Part shown: positions 8,807 through 16,739 of the stretch, one piece after another
Layout of the letters: each line of letters opens with the position of its first letter
How positions within the stretch are numbered: the first letter of the stretch is position 1
IMG/VR virus record: IMGVR_UViG_3300037808_001869
Coordinates: 1 to 31,419 of that record
Source: a virus
Length of the DNA: 31,419 nt
Strand: one strand, 5' to 3'
Program-made: the position numbers and the translations under genes
The notes under the pieces: generated by a model
Databases searched by the model: none
Told to the model about the DNA's origin: nothing
Seen by the model: the letters and a program-made list of their open reading frames with translations, nothing else

Positions 8807-9086
8807 GAGGGAGGATGGGGCTGGAGCACCCGACCTTCCGAATGACCCCGCTCTCGTGATCGAAGATGCAACCACACCGAGAACATCGCGCGACGTACCT
8901 GAAGCCTGCCGTCTGGTTGTCGAACGGGTTCGCCGGGTCTACGACGGGCAGTACTGCGTCGCCGCACTCGGGGCACGCGCTCTTCTCCACGCGAGAGCGC
9001 GCGGCAGTGTCGACGTCCGGCAAGATGCACTCCTGCCCCTCGACGGCGGCCAGCACTTGGGCCGCGGGTAATGGTCGGAAGATCAT
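8790..9086 (-). CDS. Antisense small zinc-ribbon protein, 98 aa
   Basis: This is the only convincing coding frame in the 294-base gap between two + strand virion genes, and it runs the opposite way. It has two Cys pairs, CPECG at about residues 38-42 and CSRCGC at about 68-73, separated by about 26 residues: a typical zinc-ribbon layout, with a fifth Cys (KVGC) nearer the end. Third codon positions are strongly G/C in this frame. Its end overlaps the 3' end of the baseplate J-type gene by 17 bases. The ATG at 9086 lacks a clear ribosome site; a TTG at 9023 has CAGGAG six bases upstream and would give a 77 aa protein that keeps both Cys pairs, so it may be the real start. Function is unknown; zinc ribbons commonly bind nucleic acid or protein. 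Confidence 0.62.
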   Translation of the reverse strand: MIFRPLPAAQVLAAVEGQECILPDVDTAARSRVEKSACPECGDAVLPVVDPANPFDNQTAGFRYVARCSRCGCIFDHESGVIRKVGCSSPILPPTSMR

Positions 9087-9100
9087 GAGGGGAAGCTAGC

Positions 9101-11383
9101 ATGGCCATCCCTTGGATCGGCAACCGCCACCCTGTGCCAGAGGCAACCGGGATGCTGCTGGAAGAGGACTACCGTCTCAGCCTCAGGGACTCCCACACGA
9201 GGATCGACAAGGCCACCCTGCGGACAGAGGTCGCCTACTCCCGAGCGAACTTCACGGCCAACTTGCTGTTGCCGGAGGATGATCCTGCTGTTGAGGAGTT
9301 TGGCAACTCCTTCGTTGCCACGTTCTCGGACGTGGGCGCGACCCCAGCGGCCCCGGAGGTGACGAGGGCTCTGGTGGCCGGACGCCTGCAGCTGGTTCGC
9401 CCCGGAGCAGGCGCGTTGATGGGTGCGCAGGTGGTTGCCTCCCTCGCATCCAGGGAAGTCCAGATGGGAGAGGTGACTTTGCGCCCGGTCACCACGACCT
9501 CGGGCGCCGCGGGCTACTTCGCCGAGCCGAACTACCAGGGCGTCTGCGCCGGCTTCGTGCATGGCCCCACCAAGAAGGGGATGTTCGTCTTCCTGGTGGA
9601 CGACGGCTTCGTGAAGACCATCCGCATCTCCCCTGCTGACGACGGGTCCAGCACCCGCCCGGGCAGCGTACTCGTGGTGTACGACTGGACTCTCGGCGTA
9701 GCCGTGAAGACGGTGTGGAATACCCAGCTCGACACCGTCGACGTCTACATCCGGGATGTAGACGATGCCGAGGCAGATGCGACGCAGGTGTACTCCGCCG
9801 TGCTGAGCGCGGAGCCCAACTTCATCGCCGGCGTCGCTCTGGGAAATGTCGGCTTGGGTCCTACGGACGCGGCTTCCAATGAGATCTTCAGCCTCGTGAA
9901 CCTGGACAGCCCCACGCCCGGGGACGAGATGCGGTCGGACTTCATCCGTGCCTTCGGGTACGGCAGGCTGCTGCTGAACGCCGGAGCGGTCCTCCCAGGG
10001 GTCTACCTGGAGATGCGCCCCTCGGACATCGTGGAGGCCGACTTCTCGAAACTCCCCGAGGACGCGCTCATCCCGTGGCAGTCCGAGCTGCAGGGAGGCA
10101 ACGTCGGAGTGGAGCTGACCAGCGACGGGGTTCGCATCGACAAGCTGGACGGGACAGCGAACGGGGACCTGCTCGGCTACCTAGCTAGGGACGAGCCCAG
10201 CATGGACTTCCTCGAGGGGGTATGGCTGGAAGCGGAGCTGATGGGCACGGACGTCGACCACCTGACCTCGGAGTCCTCTGGTATCGGCGTGGAGATCTTG
10301 GACGGGGCCAACGCACTCCTCCTGGCCTTCCTGGACAACTACGCGACCAAGTCGGTGGGCGTTCTTCAGGCAGGGCTCCCCTACTTGAAGGCTTCATACG
10401 CAGCCGGCGCAGAGGTGACGTGGGACCTGGCAGCCCAGAAGATTCGGCTCTGGGCGAACCCCGACCTGGACCGCGTGGACGTGTTCATCGGGGATGACGA
10501 CACCCCCTACGCCTCCGGCCAGGTCTCTGCCCTCCCGGCCGACGCTACGTCTCCGCAGATCCGCATCGGGCACGTTGACTCCTTCACCGGCCGCCCCGCC
10601 TACGGCAAGGTGGAGTTCCGGGAACTGAGGTACAGCACCAACGCCCGCGGCTACGACGCCGTCGAGGCAGTCGTCCCGGACCTTGCGGCACTGGCGTGGA
10701 CTCGAGTCGCCACCGGACCCGGCAGCGATGCTGTGGTGGGCGGGGAGCTCCAGCTGGTTGACAGCGGCTTCGGCGGAGCGGGGCAGCGCCGGTACTTCTG
10801 GAGGACCGTCCCGAGCTACAGCACCCTGCTGGGTATGTCGGTAGAGGCCCGCTTCCTTATCAGCGCCTACCAGGACCCCACCGGGGCGCTGAACCCCCTG
10901 AACACCTCTGTGGCGGCAGGGCCACTCCTGGATACCGGTATCCAGTCGGTGCAGCTGCGGTTCGTCTCGGCAGCGGCCGGCAAGTTCGCTTACATCCCTG
11001 GAGCGACTCCCGATGACTCGCGGGACGCGGTGATCGCGCAGTCAGCGGCGGGCCAAGCCATCTCCACACCCGTCGACTTCAGCGTGGCCCACACGTACCG
11101 GTTGGAGAGGAAGCCTGAGCAGGCCATTCGTCTCTTCGTGGATGGGGTGGAGAAGATCACCATTCCCTGGAGGGATGTGGACCTGCCCGGCTCCGTCTTC
11201 GGGCCCGGAGTGGGCTTCGGATCCTTCGAGGGAGACTCCGCCACCACCACCCACTGGAGGAGAGTCATCTACTTCGTGGGGGACGGGTACGATATGGCTG
11301 TTCGCCCCGTAGTGCCCTTCGGAGAGCGTGCCCGCATGTTCGGGTCCCTCTCCGAGCTGGTCGTGCAGGTGGAGGGGATCTAA
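9101..11383 (+). CDS. Virion protein with concanavalin/LamG-like domains, 760 aa
   Basis: After about 75 N-terminal residues, the protein appears to have up to three jelly-roll-like domains at roughly residues 75-270, 310-520 and 530-750. Each shows strands of the kind found in concanavalin A-like/LamG folds, such as VSVEAR-type strands (GMSVEARFLIS), HTYRLERK followed by IRLFVDGVEK, and VWLEAELMG followed by RLWANPDLDRVDVFIGDDD. The strand pattern [HY]-x-[YL]-x-[LV]-x-[RK]...[IR]-x-L-[FW]-V-[DN]-G is typical of the fold, which often binds sugars or surface polymers. The start has AGGGGA (9088-9093) seven bases upstream. The stop is followed at once by the GTG of the next gene, so the two are coupled. 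A tail-tip or rim role in adsorption is inferred. Confidence 0.75.
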   Translation: MAIPWIGNRHPVPEATGMLLEEDYRLSLRDSHTRIDKATLRTEVAYSRANFTANLLLPEDDPAVEEFGNSFVATFSDVGATPAAPEVTRALVAGRLQLVRPGAGALMGAQVVASLASREVQMGEVTLRPVTTTSGAAGYFAEPNYQGVCAGFVHGPTKKGMFVFLVDDGFVKTIRISPADDGSSTRPGSVLVVYDWTLGVAVKTVWNTQLDTVDVYIRDVDDAEADATQVYSAVLSAEPNFIAGVALGNVGLGPTDAASNEIFSLVNLDSPTPGDEMRSDFIRAFGYGRLLLNAGAVLPGVYLEMRPSDIVEADFSKLPEDALIPWQSELQGGNVGVELTSDGVRIDKLDGTANGDLLGYLARDEPSMDFLEGVWLEAELMGTDVDHLTSESSGIGVEILDGANALLLAFLDNYATKSVGVLQAGLPYLKASYAAGAEVTWDLAAQKIRLWANPDLDRVDVFIGDDDTPYASGQVSALPADATSPQIRIGHVDSFTGRPAYGKVEFRELRYSTNARGYDAVEAVVPDLAALAWTRVATGPGSDAVVGGELQLVDSGFGGAGQRRYFWRTVPSYSTLLGMSVEARFLISAYQDPTGALNPLNTSVAAGPLLDTGIQSVQLRFVSAAAGKFAYIPGATPDDSRDAVIAQSAAGQAISTPVDFSVAHTYRLERKPEQAIRLFVDGVEKITIPWRDVDLPGSVFGPGVGFGSFEGDSATTTHWRRVIYFVGDGYDMAVRPVVPFGERARMFGSLSELVVQVEGI

Positions 11384-14300
11384 GTGGTAGACCAGTTCTT
11401 CAACGTCGGGATGCAGCCGGAGAACGAAGCTCCAACGGCACGCGTGTACCCGGCGCAGCAGCGCTCCATCATCGGGGCGACCGTGAGATTGGACGGCCGG
11501 ACCAGCTCCGATCCGCAGGGAAACCCCCTCACCTACATCTGGAACTTCGTCCAGGTCCCCATCGGCAGCACGCTGGTCTCGGCGGACCTGGAAGCGCTGG
11601 CCCCAGACGACTCGGCGGCGGGGTTTGCCCCGGACATCACGGGCGTCTACGTCGTGGGCCTGGTGGTCAGCGACGGGCAGTACTTCAGCTCGCGGGCGCA
11701 GGCCGTGGTGAACGTGCAGGTGGTGCAGGTCCCCCTCTGCTCCGACATCCTGCCGGACGGCCGCTTCTTCTTCCGGGTCCTCAGCGACCACCTGCAGCAC
11801 ATGGAGAACAGCGAGCTTCTCCCCATCGTGTGGTCCGGCTTCCAGCAGCAGGCGGCCTCGGTACTCCTGAATGCGTACCAGGCGGACTACAACAAGTCGA
11901 TCCACACCATCCTCGAGACGCAGCAGCTCCGGTGGGAGCTGTATTCCCCTCACATCGACCTGAGCGCCCAGGAGACGCAGTTCTTCTTCGGCGGGGAGGA
12001 CGATGGGGCGTCGGCCACCACTGGGACGGTCGGGGAGCCTGCTTCGGGGTACCTCCTGTCCGACAGGGAGTTCGTGGTCGTCGCGGGGGCCGTGAAGCCG
12101 AGCTCAAGCGGGAAGACGCTGAGGCTGCTGACGAGCGAGGGCGCCAACATTGGCAGCTACACCATATCGGGAGTCGGTCGTAGGAGCCTGACCTACTTGG
12201 TGGACCGCGCCACTCCCTTCCCGGACGTGGCGGGAGAGCAGATGGGGTCCGGGGCGGACCTGAACAGCGTGATCGGCAGTGCCGTGGTCACGACGCCCGC
12301 CACGAACTTCACTCTCATCGTGGGCCTGGACGCGGGGGACGTGCTCCGCATTCCCTCGGGCCCCAACGCGGGGAGCTACCTGATCGACGCAGTGGGGGTG
12401 CCAACTCCCCTGTCGCTGACGTTGGACCGGCCACTGGCTGCCACACGCACGGACAACTACGTCCTGTACAACACCGTCAGCGCCCTGATCGAGACCTCGG
12501 CAAGCAACCCCTACACCGACGTGGTGTCCATCCCCGCAGGCGAGGGCGACTTCACCCTCCTGGACGGAGAGGAGAGGACCGGCCTAGCCACGATCCGGAG
12601 CACAAGGGAGATCGCTGTCGGGGAGATGTTCACCTACACCTCTGCGGTGGGGCGATCTCTGCGGGTGTTCGGAGCCCAGACCTCGGGGCAGTTCGTCATC
12701 AGCGGGGTGAACTCGGCAGGGGACGGGTACCTGATAGCAGGCAAGTTCACCGGCACCTTCCCGCAGGAGGGGGTGTCGTACCGCCTCCCGGCCATCGCTA
12801 CGGCAGAGGGCCGGCTCCTGGTCCTCAACGACAGGGCCTACACTATTCGGCGGACGAGGAACGACGACGCGCAGCTGGCCCCGCCCCTGGGCCCCGGCCC
12901 CGTGAGCTTGGCGGTGGTGGACCAGCCGTCCCTGGTTACAGGAGTTGCCGGCCTTCGCTGGCGGATTCCGTCCACGCTCTGGACGCGGGAACTCGACCTG
13001 GAGGAGCTCGGAGTACGCGCAGGGGACGTGTTGACCGTGCAGGTGCTGCACGCCTCGTCTGGGAGAGTGGCAGAGGTCTCTTGCACGATCGTCGGCTCCG
13101 ACCGTGAGCGGGCGGCGATAGTTGTAGGCACGCAGGACATCACCAACGGAGGGGCGGGCGGGCTGACCGACACCGAGAAGGTGGATCTCGCCCTGGAGCT
13201 GGGCATCTCCGGCGCCTCCTATGACGCGCTGGGCAATCCGGTCTTGGCAGGGGTGGCCCTCGACATCGACATCGCGCTGTCCAGCCTCGGCTTCCAGACG
13301 CGGTACGACAACCTGCCCCACACGGGAGACACCGTCTTCGAGGTTGCGGGGGAGGCCTTCAAGCTCGAGATGATGTCCATCTCCCGGAATACTCTGATTC
13401 CGGTGGACGAAGATGTCGTGTCCATCCCGTGCATGCGGGAGTACGTGGGCAAAGTCTACTTGGCGGAGAACAGCGACAGCACGTTCGGCGTACTGACTCG
13501 GGACGGCGTGAGAACCACCATCCCGCGTGCCCCGGTCGACTTCGTGGAGAACCGGGACTACGTGATCGAGGGGGAGTCCGACCTGACGGGGGTGGACGGG
13601 AGCACCACGGCAGGGTCGGAGGTGTTCACCTCGACCACAGGCAGCTTCATCAGCCGCAACGTCGAGGTGGGCGACGTCGTTGAGGTGGGGGAGGAGGACT
13701 TCGTCGTCCTGCAAGTGCTCTCCGAGACCCAGCTCCAGGCCGTGCGGACGTCTACCGGCGCCGTCTTCTTGTCCACCCTGGCGGACCTGCGCTACACCGT
13801 GCGGAGGCGGTCCGCCGACAAGTACATCCGGTTCGTGCCGGGCATCTTCAGCCTCACCTCCCCGACCCCGAAGAACCTGTGGGCAGAGGTGACCTTCGTC
13901 GACAACTCGGAGGCCATCGAGAACAACTTCGGCACACTGGTCGCACTCACGAGAGAGCAGCTGTCGAACCAGGAGACGAGCTCCACGACCTACCGCGAGG
14001 CCGTGCTCGGGTTGATGTACGCGTGGGCCAACGGACCCACCCTCAACAACCTGAGGTTGGGGGCGCAGATCCTCCTCGGACTACCCGCGGCAGACGTGCG
14101 CGGGGTAGTCCGAGCCGTCAAGGACGACTACCGGGTGATCGGCGGCGTCGCCAAGATGGGCCGCCTCCTCGTGGAGGACCTGGACGACAACGACTCTCCG
14201 ACAGGGCTGGTGCGGATCTACTTCTACAAGCCCCTCGTGGACGACACCCTCGACGACTACACGGGCATCGAGATCAACCCCGCCACCGGAGCGGCCTACG

Positions 14301-16081
14301 ACGTCGACGACGTAGTCGAGCGCTTCGCGCCCCTGGGTAAGGGGGTGATCGTCACCGACTACGTCGAGGACCCGGACTGGTGGAGAGGCAAGTTCCTCCA
14401 GGGGGACACGGGGGCGGAGCTGCGGAAGTTCCACACATGGACGCTCCGCGCCAACGTGGACGTCACCGACCCGGACGACCTCCTGCTGGTAGACGAGTTC
14501 GCCTCGGCGATGGACCCCGCGTGGACCGACGTCGAGGTGGTGATGGTGAAGCCGTTCGCGGACGACATCACCATCGAGGACGACCTCTACTTCGCATTGC
14601 GGGACCACATCATCGACGACCCGTTCGGCCGCATTGAGGCGGTGGCTTCGGCGGACGCGCTCAACGGCTTCGGGGTGAGCCTGCAGCACCTGAACGTGGG
14701 GCCCGTGAACTCCCGCATGTTCTTCGTGGGGAAGGACCTGGAGACGCCCGCGGGCGGAGCAGGGCCACTCACCTTCACTTCGGCCCGCGGAGGGTTCATC
14801 GACCCTCTGGTGGCGGCCCCCTACCCTGGGTACTCGACGATCACGGCGGAGCACGGGAGCCCCCTGGTTCGTGCAGGCGACCTGCTCCGTGTCTTCTCTG
14901 GCCCCAACAAGGGCTGGTATTTGGTGGTGGGCGTTCCGACGGACACCACAGTGCAGGTGGATGCCGTCACGGAGTACGACATCCCCTCTCCGGCGATGCT
15001 CGGGGTGCAGGTAGGGACGGGGCAGGAGTTCTTCATCTTCCGCCCCGCACGGAACCCGATCCATGACAGCAGTACCGTGGCTGCCATGGAGCAGACCGGG
15101 GTCCTCAGGGTGGTCCAGGATCTCACCGGCGTGTGCTTCTTCACAGAGGGCGTGACGGTGGACGACCGCGTCCGCTTCTACGACGGCACTTGGCGAGGCG
15201 TCTTCCGCATCATTGAGGTCATCGATCCCGGGGCGGGAATCTTCCCCTGGACCCAGCTCCGGCTTGACCCGGAGCCCCCGGCGGACGCGGGGCCGTTCCA
15301 GTACGACATTATCCGGCCCGTGCTAGAGACCAACCCTCTGGTCAGAGGCACCGCGACCTCCGTAGGCACCAACGTGGTGACGATGCCTGCGGCTGACCTG
15401 GACTTGCAGCTTCTGCAGTTCGGAGACGAGCTCAAGATCGAGGCAGGGGCGGGGGCAGGCACGTACCAAGTGGTGGATGCCCTGAGCGCCACCACCCTGT
15501 ACGTGCGGCCAGCCGTGCCGGCCGGGGGCCCCGCCGACGCGACCATCACCCGCGCCTCCCTCTCTGAGTCCGACGGCATGCTGGTGGACCAGGTCATTGA
15601 CTTCTTCCCTCAGACGGAGCTGACCCTGGCCATCTACCGCCCTCGCTCGGTGGTGACGGTGGGCTTCACGGTCACGTCCTCGGGCAGCTCCTTCACTCCC
15701 TCCGCCCCCACCGGGGCTGTGCCGGGGGACTTCCTTCAGGTAGAGGGCGGAGCGGACAGCGGGGTCTACCTGCTGGATGCTGTGGGCGCGACGTTGGACG
15801 TGACGGCGCACCTCGTAGGAGCTGGTGCAGAGAACGCGAGGGTCTTGCGGGACCTCGCGGACTTCGATGTCGTGGCCCCGGGGGATCAGGTAGTGTCGCT
15901 GGCGCTGGTGGACTTCTTCTTGCTGGGAGCACGGCCTGGGGACATCCTGGAACTCTTCGCGGGGGGTGTTCCGCCTGCCGGAGAGTACGTGATCGCGGAG
16001 GTGGTGGGAGGTACCCTCACCCTCACGCAGACCCTCCCCCTGGGAGTGGCAGCTGGTAGGATCCTCCGAGTCAAGAGGTAG
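11384..16081 (+). CDS. Virion protein with N-terminal PKD-like domain and many beta modules, 1565 aa
   Basis: Residues about 10-112 form a PKD/cadherin-like immunoglobulin-fold domain: RLDGRTSSDPQGNPLTYIWN, then a GVYVVGLVVSDG strand and a final VVNVQVVQV strand are characteristic. Residues about 120-200 are helical with a conserved-looking QADYNKSIHTILETQQLRWE segment. From residue 240 to the end there are about nine copies of the beta module G-D-x-L-x-[IV]...G-x-Y-x-[IV]...L-x-[LV], for example DVLRIPSGPNAGSYLIDAV and ELKIEAGAGAGTYQVV, with two larger unlike domains between (about residues 530-760 and 860-1110). GTG start; GGAGGGG (11371-11377) lies six bases before it, inside the end of the previous gene. 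It is probably an elongated tail or baseplate structural protein; PKD domains commonly mediate surface adhesion or act as spacers. Confidence 0.78.
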   Translation: MVDQFFNVGMQPENEAPTARVYPAQQRSIIGATVRLDGRTSSDPQGNPLTYIWNFVQVPIGSTLVSADLEALAPDDSAAGFAPDITGVYVVGLVVSDGQYFSSRAQAVVNVQVVQVPLCSDILPDGRFFFRVLSDHLQHMENSELLPIVWSGFQQQAASVLLNAYQADYNKSIHTILETQQLRWELYSPHIDLSAQETQFFFGGEDDGASATTGTVGEPASGYLLSDREFVVVAGAVKPSSSGKTLRLLTSEGANIGSYTISGVGRRSLTYLVDRATPFPDVAGEQMGSGADLNSVIGSAVVTTPATNFTLIVGLDAGDVLRIPSGPNAGSYLIDAVGVPTPLSLTLDRPLAATRTDNYVLYNTVSALIETSASNPYTDVVSIPAGEGDFTLLDGEERTGLATIRSTREIAVGEMFTYTSAVGRSLRVFGAQTSGQFVISGVNSAGDGYLIAGKFTGTFPQEGVSYRLPAIATAEGRLLVLNDRAYTIRRTRNDDAQLAPPLGPGPVSLAVVDQPSLVTGVAGLRWRIPSTLWTRELDLEELGVRAGDVLTVQVLHASSGRVAEVSCTIVGSDRERAAIVVGTQDITNGGAGGLTDTEKVDLALELGISGASYDALGNPVLAGVALDIDIALSSLGFQTRYDNLPHTGDTVFEVAGEAFKLEMMSISRNTLIPVDEDVVSIPCMREYVGKVYLAENSDSTFGVLTRDGVRTTIPRAPVDFVENRDYVIEGESDLTGVDGSTTAGSEVFTSTTGSFISRNVEVGDVVEVGEEDFVVLQVLSETQLQAVRTSTGAVFLSTLADLRYTVRRRSADKYIRFVPGIFSLTSPTPKNLWAEVTFVDNSEAIENNFGTLVALTREQLSNQETSSTTYREAVLGLMYAWANGPTLNNLRLGAQILLGLPAADVRGVVRAVKDDYRVIGGVAKMGRLLVEDLDDNDSPTGLVRIYFYKPLVDDTLDDYTGIEINPATGAAYDVDDVVERFAPLGKGVIVTDYVEDPDWWRGKFLQGDTGAELRKFHTWTLRANVDVTDPDDLLLVDEFASAMDPAWTDVEVVMVKPFADDITIEDDLYFALRDHIIDDPFGRIEAVASADALNGFGVSLQHLNVGPVNSRMFFVGKDLETPAGGAGPLTFTSARGGFIDPLVAAPYPGYSTITAEHGSPLVRAGDLLRVFSGPNKGWYLVVGVPTDTTVQVDAVTEYDIPSPAMLGVQVGTGQEFFIFRPARNPIHDSSTVAAMEQTGVLRVVQDLTGVCFFTEGVTVDDRVRFYDGTWRGVFRIIEVIDPGAGIFPWTQLRLDPEPPADAGPFQYDIIRPVLETNPLVRGTATSVGTNVVTMPAADLDLQLLQFGDELKIEAGAGAGTYQVVDALSATTLYVRPAVPAGGPADATITRASLSESDGMLVDQVIDFFPQTELTLAIYRPRSVVTVGFTVTSSGSSFTPSAPTGAVPGDFLQVEGGADSGVYLLDAVGATLDVTAHLVGAGAENARVLRDLADFDVVAPGDQVVSLALVDFFLLGARPGDILELFAGGVPPAGEYVIAEVVGGTLTLTQTLPLGVAAGRILRVKR
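12105..16045 (+). repeat. Beta-module repeats in the 1565 aa virion protein
   Basis: Copies are seen near nucleotides 12105-12225, 12332-12440, 12650-12750, 13668-13750, 14872-14970, 15160-15280, 15418-15520, 15721-15820 and 15931-16045. Conserved positions are G-D, a following L/V-x-I/V strand, a G-x-x-x-G turn before an aromatic (Y/W/F), an I/V strand, and a last L-x-L/V strand often ending D or R. The last four are nearly tandem at the C-terminus. Confidence 0.68.
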
Positions 16082-16085
16082 GCAA

Positions 16086-16739
16086 ATGAGCATCGCGCAC
16101 AGGTTCAAGGATATCGCTCAGCTCGCGGATCGGCTCCTTTTGGGCGGCCGCCGACGAGGGAGCGGAAGCTCAGGAGGAGACGGCCCGCAGATCGGCGGTT
16201 TCCTGAAGATGGAGCTGCGCGAGCGCGGGAAGCTGGTGACCCGCCGAGAGGGCCACAACATCTGGACCCTCTCAGGGCGCGAGTTCATCGTCGAGACGAT
16301 CACGCTGGCCGCCCTGACCCCCTCCCGTGCCAAGAACCGGGACGATGCGCTCCGCTACTTCGGGTTCGGCATCGGCATCACCCCTGAGGTCGCCGAGGTG
16401 ACCCGCTTGGTCTCCCCGGTGGAGTACCAGACGAGCCTGTTCCTGGCCCCCGCCCAGGTGCCCGTCACCTTCCCCTCCGCCTCCCTCGGCACCGCGCGCA
16501 CGTCGGTGCAGCTCCGCCGGGAGTACTCCGAGAACGAGTTGAGCCTGCCGAACCCCGTGGTGCTGACGGAGTTCGGCTGCTTCACCGATGGCAACCCCGC
16601 GGTCAACAACGAGGTGGGCAGACCCACCGACCTCGCCACCGCAGGCTCCCAGGCGCCGGTGGGTTACAAGCCCTTCGACCCCTTCACCAAGAACAGCAAC
16701 CGCACCCTCGAGGTGATTTACGAACTGAGGGTCGTGTAG
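16086..16739 (+). CDS. Putative virion-associated protein, 217 aa
   Basis: The family is not recognised. A basic N-terminus with a Gly/Ser-rich linker (GGRRRGSGSSGGDG, about residues 20-33) leads into a beta-rich domain with KMELRERGKLVTRREGHN and, near the end, NRTLEVIYELRVV. One region (about residues 90-110) reads YFGFGIGITPEVAEVT, and the protein refers to itself twice with long loops rich in Pro and Thr. A single Cys is seen (FGCFTDG). AAGAGG (16073-16078) is seven bases before the ATG, and the gene starts five bases after the previous stop. The stop touches the ATG of the next gene without a spacer. Its place between two giant tail proteins suggests a tail-fibre connector, tip protein or fibre chaperone (inference). 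Confidence 0.65.
   Translation: MSIAHRFKDIAQLADRLLLGGRRRGSGSSGGDGPQIGGFLKMELRERGKLVTRREGHNIWTLSGREFIVETITLAALTPSRAKNRDDALRYFGFGIGITPEVAEVTRLVSPVEYQTSLFLAPAQVPVTFPSASLGTARTSVQLRREYSENELSLPNPVVLTEFGCFTDGNPAVNNEVGRPTDLATAGSQAPVGYKPFDPFTKNSNRTLEVIYELRVV

Noticed and set aside
8815-8859. A 14-codon + strand frame after a GGAGGGAGG run, following the J-type gene
   Set aside because: It is very short, and the purine run is also the reverse of the Pro-rich end of the antisense zinc-ribbon gene. Kept only as a remote chance of a leader peptide.
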